64,000 nucleotides of DNA. Source: Niebla homalea. Taxonomy: Eukaryota; Ascomycota; Lecanoromycetes; Lecanorales; Ramalinaceae. Every line of letters starts with the position of its first letter. Position 1 is the first letter of the stretch. Location of the stretch: NCBI GenBank assembly GCA_019925105.1, contig JAHGAU010000022.1, forward strand, positions 914,343-978,342, read 5' to 3'. The notes under the pieces are model-generated. The model saw only the letters and a program-made list of their open reading frames with translations. It ran no database searches and was not told the DNA's origin. Below are positions 58,806 through 64,000 of the stretch, one piece after another. The translations under genes and the position numbers were made by a program.

Positions 58806-60769
58806 AGGATGATAAAGGGTAAATAATAAAGGGTAAATACTTAATAAAATTAAAAAGGGTAAATAAGTGATTAAATAATAAAGGGTAAATAATTAATTAA
58901 ATTATAAAGGGTAAATAATAAACTAAATAATAAACGGTAAATAATTAATTGAATAATAAAGGGTAAATAAAATAATTAATAAAAGGTAAATAAATAATTA
59001 ATTAATAAAGGTAAATAATTAAATAAATAATAAACGTTAAATAATCAAATATAATTAATATAAAGTAAAGAATAACTTAAAATAATAAAGGGTAATTATT
59101 TAAATAATAAACTATAAATAATTAATTAAATAAAGAAAAGGAAAAAATTAAAATAAAAAAAAAAAACAGAAAATAATAATTAAATAATAAAAGGTAAAGA
59201 ATTAAATAAAGTAAAAAAGGGTTAATAATTAATTAAATAAAAAATAATAATTAATTAAATAAATAATAAGGGATAAACTTAAATAATAAAAGTAAGTAAT
59301 TACTTAAATAATAATAAGTAAATAATTAATTAAATAATAAAATATAAATAGTTAATTAAATTATAAAGGGTAAATAATCAGTTAAATTATAAAAATAAAA
59401 ACTTAATTAAATAATAAAAGGTAAGTAATTAATTAAATAATAAAAGTTAAATAAATAATTAAATAATAAAGCAGAAAGTAAATAGTTAAGAAAATAATAA
59501 AAAGTAATTAAATAAATAATAAAAAGTAAAAAGTTAATTAAATATAAAGGATAAAAAAATAAATTATAAAAGAAAAATAAATTATAGAAAAAAAACAATA
59601 ATAATTAAAGAATAAATAATTAAATAAATAATTAAATAAATAATAAAGAGTAAATAAATAATTAAATAATAAATAATAAATAATTAATTAAATAATAAGA
59701 AATATAATTTAATAATAAAGGGTAAGTAATTACTTTAATAATAAAGGGTAAATAATTGATTAAATAATAAAACGTAAATAGTTAATATAATAAATAAAGT
59801 ATAAATAATTAATATATTAATAAAAGGTAAATTAATAATTAAATATTAAAAGGTAAAGAATTAATTAAATAAAAAAGGGTAAATAGTTTCTTAAATAATA
59901 AAGGATAAATAGTTAAATAAATAATAAAGGATAAATAATTAAATAAAAAATAAAGGATAAAGGATAAATTAAATAATAAAAATTAAAGAATTAATTAAAT
60001 AATAAAAAGTAAATATTAAAGGGTTTAAATAAATAATAAAAGATTAAAAAATAAAATATTAATATTATTAAATAAAGATTTAATAAAATAATAAAAATTA
60101 AATAATTAATTAAATAAATAAATATAAATTATTAATTAAATAAAAACGTTTAAATAAATATTAAAGGATAAATAATTATTTAATTAATAAAGGGTAAATA
60201 ATTTAATAAATAATAAATAATAGTAATAAAAAATTAATTAAATAATAAAGCATAAATAAATAATTAATTTTTTAAATAAATATATAAAAAAAATAATAAA
60301 AAATTTAAATAAATAATAACAGTTAAGTATTAAAAAATAAATAATATAAAATATATAATAAAAAGTAAAAAGTAAAGAGTAAAAAGTAAAAAATAAAGGT
60401 AAATATAATAAAAAAAAAAGATAAATATAAATAAATAATAAAAAAATTTAAATAAGTTTATTTAATAAAGATTAAAAGAAATAATAAGAAAAAAAAAAAA
60501 AATAATAAAAAGAAAAAGTTAATTAAAAAATAAAAAGTAAAATAAAAATATTAATAAATAAAGTTAAATATTAAAAAGTAAATAAAAAAAATTTAAAGGA
60601 TAAAATTAAATATAAAATTTAATAAGTTAATTAAATAAAAAAAGTAAATTAAAAAAAGAATATAGCGGAAAATTAAATAATAAAAAGTAAATAATAAAAT
60701 TAAAAAAAAAAATATAAAATTATATAATTAATAATAATAATAAGTATAAAAAAGCTTAATACTTAATCT
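58806..60769. repeat. A-rich minisatellite between R3 and R4
   Basis: About 2 kb of irregular aataataaagggtaaataat units with almost no C. A 63-codon Phe/Tyr/Leu frame at 59407-59598 is a translation of the repeat, not a gene. Confidence 0.8.
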
Positions 60770-61560
60770 TAAAGGGATTAAAACTGTATTCCTTCCGGGA
60801 CTATAAGGAAGGATAGGGCTGAGATCAATAGGGTATCCTTAATCTTTTCCGGGCTTTAACTTAAAAAACATAGGGTAAAACCTTATTGAATTTATTAACT
60901 TTATATATAAAAGTTATAAAGTTAATTAAGCCCTATAAAACGAACTTTTATTCACTTAAATCCGATAACTTTTTATTTAATTATAGATTTTAGAACTTTT
61001 AAAATTTTTAATATTCTTAATTAACTTTATTTCTTAACGTTAAATCTCATTTTTTAACCCGTTATTCCTTTTTAAAATTTAATGATTTAATTTTTTAACT
61101 TTAAATAAACGGTTTTTAATAATATCGGAAAAATAAAAATCCGTTTATTTTTACTTATTATAATATTAGGTTATATATCTTATAATTTTATTTTACGGTT
61201 TTTTCAGGTATATCCGGAGTATTATTAATCTTTTTTATTTACTTTTTAACTTAATTAAGAAAGTTAAAAAAAAGGGCTATAATAGTACCGGAGTTACTAT
61301 AATCCGGAATAAATTAATAAATATATTATTTACTTAATAATAATAATTATTTCTTTTCTTTTATTAATTTTTTTATTTAATTATTTCTTTAAATATCTTA
61401 ATATAGGATGGCCGTTAACGTCGCCTTTTATGTTAAGACTTTTAATAAAGTCTATATTTAATTTAACTCTTATTATTTATAACCTTTAATCGGTAAAAAC
61501 CCCTTTATATTAATAAGATTATTAAATATTTATTTATTAAAACCTTACTTTAATAAGGAT
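60770..61560. repeat. Repeat unit R, copy 4
   Basis: Follows copy 3 closely over most of its length (aataaaaatccgtttatt, ggagttactataatccggaa, cttaatataggatggccgtt, ccttactttaataaggatta). The first 80 bp (ttccttccgggactataagg, atagggctgagatcaatagg) are less mutated and not shared with copy 3. Confidence 0.7.
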
Positions 61561-64000
61561 TAAAGGGTAAATAATTAATTAAATAATAAACAGTAAATAA
61601 TTAATTAAATAATAATCGGTAAAAAAATATATAATAAAGTATAAATAATTAATTAAAAAAGAAAGGATAAAAAATAATTAAATAACGGCAAGTAAATAAT
61701 TAAATAAATAATAAAAAATTTAAATAAGTAATAAAGGTTAAATTATAAAAAATAAATAATATAAAGTAATAAATTAATTAAATAATAAAAAATAACTAAT
61801 TAATTAAAAAAAAAAAAAATATAAGTAATTAATTAAGAAATAAAATATTAAATAAATAATAAAAGATAAATTATTATTTAAATAATAACGGGTAAATCAC
61901 TAAGTAAATAATAAAGGGTAAAGTATTAATTAAATAATAAAAAATAAATAATTAATTAAATATTAAAAAATAAATATATAAATAAATAATAAAGATTTAA
62001 ATAAATAATAAAGGTTAAGCAATAAAAAATATATAATATAAAATATATAATAAATGGTAAAAAGTAAATTATAAAGGGTAAAAGTAAATAAAATAAGTAA
62101 AAAAAGGATAAATATAGAAAAAAGTTAAAAAGGTTTTAATAAGTTTAATTAAAAAAGGCGAATAAAAAAAAGATAAAATAAAAAAAAAAAAATATAAAAG
62201 GGAAAAAGTTAATTAAATTATAAAAAATAAATAAAGAATAATTATAAATAAGGTTAAAAATTAAAGGATAAATAGTTTATTGAATAATAAAGCGTAAATA
62301 ATTACTTAAATAATAAAATGTAAATAAATAATTAAATAGTATAGGGTAAATAGTTAAATAAATAATAAAGGGTAAGTAATTAATTAAATAATAAAAGGAA
62401 AATACTTAATTAAATAATAAAAGTTAAATAATTAATTAAAGAATAAAGAGTTAAAATAAATAATAAAGGTTAAATATTAAAAGTTAAATAATAAAGGATA
62501 AAGTCTTAATTAAATAACTAAAGGTAATTAATTAAATAATAAAGGATAAAAGATTAATTAAATAATAAAAGGTAAAGAATTAATTAAATAAAAAAAAACA
62601 ATAATAATTAAATAATAAAAGGTAAAAGGTTAAATAAATAATAAATAATAATTAAAGAATTAAATATTATTACCTAAATAATTAAATATTATTACGTAAA
62701 TAATTAATTAAATAATAAGGCATAAAATTGAATAATAAAGGGTAATTAATTACTTAAATAAGAAATTTAAATATTTAAGTAAAAAGAAAGTATAAAAAGT
62801 TAATATAATAATAAAGGGTAAATAATTAATTAAATAATAAAGGGTAAATTATTAATTAAATAATAAAGTATAAATTATTTATTAAAATAATAAAAAGTAA
62901 ATAACTAATTAAATAATAAAGGGAAAATAATTAATTAAATAATAAAGGATAAATAAATAAATAGTATAGGGTAAATCATTAATTAATTAATAAAGGATAA
63001 ATAAATAAATAATAAAAAGTAAATCATTAATTAATTAATAAAGGGTAAATAGATAAATAAAAAAAAGGTAAATAATTAATAAAATAATAAAAGGTAAATA
63101 AATAATTAAATAATAGGAAGTAAATATTTATATAAATAATAAAACGTTTAAATAGATAATAAAAATTAAATATTAAAAAGTTAATAATTAAATAAAGAAA
63201 AATATTTAAATATATAATAAAGGTTAAGTAATAAAAAAATAAATTAAAAAGGGTAAAGAACTAATTAAATAATATAAGGTAAGAAATTAATTGAATAATA
63301 AAAGGTAAATATTTAATTAAATAGTAAAAAGTAAATAATTAATAAAATAATAAGGTAAACGTAATTAATTAAATAATAAAAAGATTAAATAAATAATAAA
63401 TAATAAATAATTAATAAAATCATAAAATAAAAGTAATTAATTAAGTAATAAAGAGTTTAAAGAGGTAATAAAAAAATAAATAATTATTTATATAATAAAA
63501 GGTTAAAAATTAAATAAATAATAAAAAGTAAAAAAATAAATAAAATAATAAAAGATAAATAAATAATTAAATAATGAATGGTAAATATAAAATTAAATAA
63601 TAAAAGGTTTTAATAAATAATAAATAATAAATAAAAGGTTAATAAGAGGTTAATTAAAGGTAAATAAAGGGTAAATAAAGGTAAATAAAAAAGGTAAATA
63701 TAAAAAGTAAATAAATATAAATATAAAGTAAATATAAAGTAAATATAAAGTAAATATAAAGTAAATATAAAGGGTATATAAAGGGTGAATAAAGGGTGAA
63801 TAAAGGGTGAATAAAGGGTAAATAAAGGGTAAATAAAGGGTAAATAAAGGGTAAATAAAGGGTAAATAAAGGGTAAATAAAGGGTAAATAATAAAATAAT
63901 AATAAATAAAGTAAATTAAATAATAAATATAAAGGTTAAATATAAAGGATAAAGGGTAAAAAGGTTAATTAAATATAAAGGATAAAGAATAATATTAATT
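61561..64000. repeat. A-rich minisatellite to the window end
   Basis: Same taaataattaattaaataataaaggg family as 58806-60769, continuing past the right edge. It becomes very regular near the end (see the 11-bp array at 63718-63893). No gene. Confidence 0.8.
63718..63893. repeat. Regular 11-bp tandem array
   Basis: Units change in steps along the array: gtaaatataaa (about 5), then gggtatataaa, then gggtgaataaa (3), then gggtaaataaa (7-8). This looks like local unit turnover. It is not the TTAGGG telomeric repeat. Confidence 0.85.

Noticed and set aside
59407..59598. 63-codon minus-strand frame
   Set aside because: Phe/Tyr/Leu-rich reading of the A-rich minisatellite.
63718..63893. Possible telomere
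   Set aside because: The unit is AAAGGGTAAAT, not TTAGGG, and the array grades into internal minisatellite; no telomeric motif elsewhere.

Overview
This window is almost certainly from a filamentous ascomycete (Pezizomycotina). Three things point there. The AT-rich part has lost CpA/TpG and gained TpA while keeping many CpG, which is the footprint of repeat-induced point mutation (RIP). The retroelements are nested and mutated. The one normal-composition gene has short fungal introns (67-83 bp, GTATGT/GTGAGT donors) and looks like the fungal PD-(D/E)XK nuclease-like family. Genus is not determinable from sequence alone; a Eurotiomycete (Aspergillus/Penicillium-like) is a guess.

Layout. 1-29 kb is a graveyard of RIP-mutated elements. 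It holds several copies of one LINE with an (AATC)n-type 3' tail, a TIR element with 8-bp target duplications and an internal GGGTGA-type minisatellite (best copy 4504-5204), a short ~125-bp repeat (called M1 here), and unassigned AT-rich DNA. The clearest nest is at 12.2-22.2 kb: a minus-strand LINE is split by a second full-length LINE (13527-19333, 13-bp target duplication) and again by a 371-bp, 5'-truncated, hardly mutated LINE 3' end (20351-20721, 12-bp duplication).

29.4-48.5 kb is bounded by two 250-bp LTRs with a TACTC duplication and a purine tract before the 3' LTR. Inside lie RIP-mutated Ty3/gypsy-like reverse transcriptase, RNase H and integrase remnants, with another full-length LINE (36668-42445) inserted in the RNase H region. 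The LTR element itself sits in a ~100-112-bp satellite whose remaining units lie at about 29.2-29.4 kb and 48.5-49.45 kb.

49-52 kb is the only genic island. The satellite changes abruptly from RIP-mutated to normal composition near 48965, and a five-exon gene (50027-52002; start uncertain) encodes the PD-(D/E)XK-like protein. AT-rich DNA resumes right after its stop codon.

52-64 kb holds a ~0.6-0.8-kb repeat unit (four copies, called R here) alternating with minisatellites, plus a pair of ~248-bp direct repeats around a RIP-broken OrsD-domain (DUF3505-like) gene remnant, a CACC-rich minisatellite at 56 kb, and long A-rich minisatellites to the window end. The region resembles pericentromeric or subtelomeric heterochromatin. 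No rRNA gene, CRISPR array or telomeric TTAGGG array was seen. Nearly all long open frames outside 50-52 kb are chance frames in AT-rich or minisatellite DNA. All homology statements come from reading by eye, without database searches.
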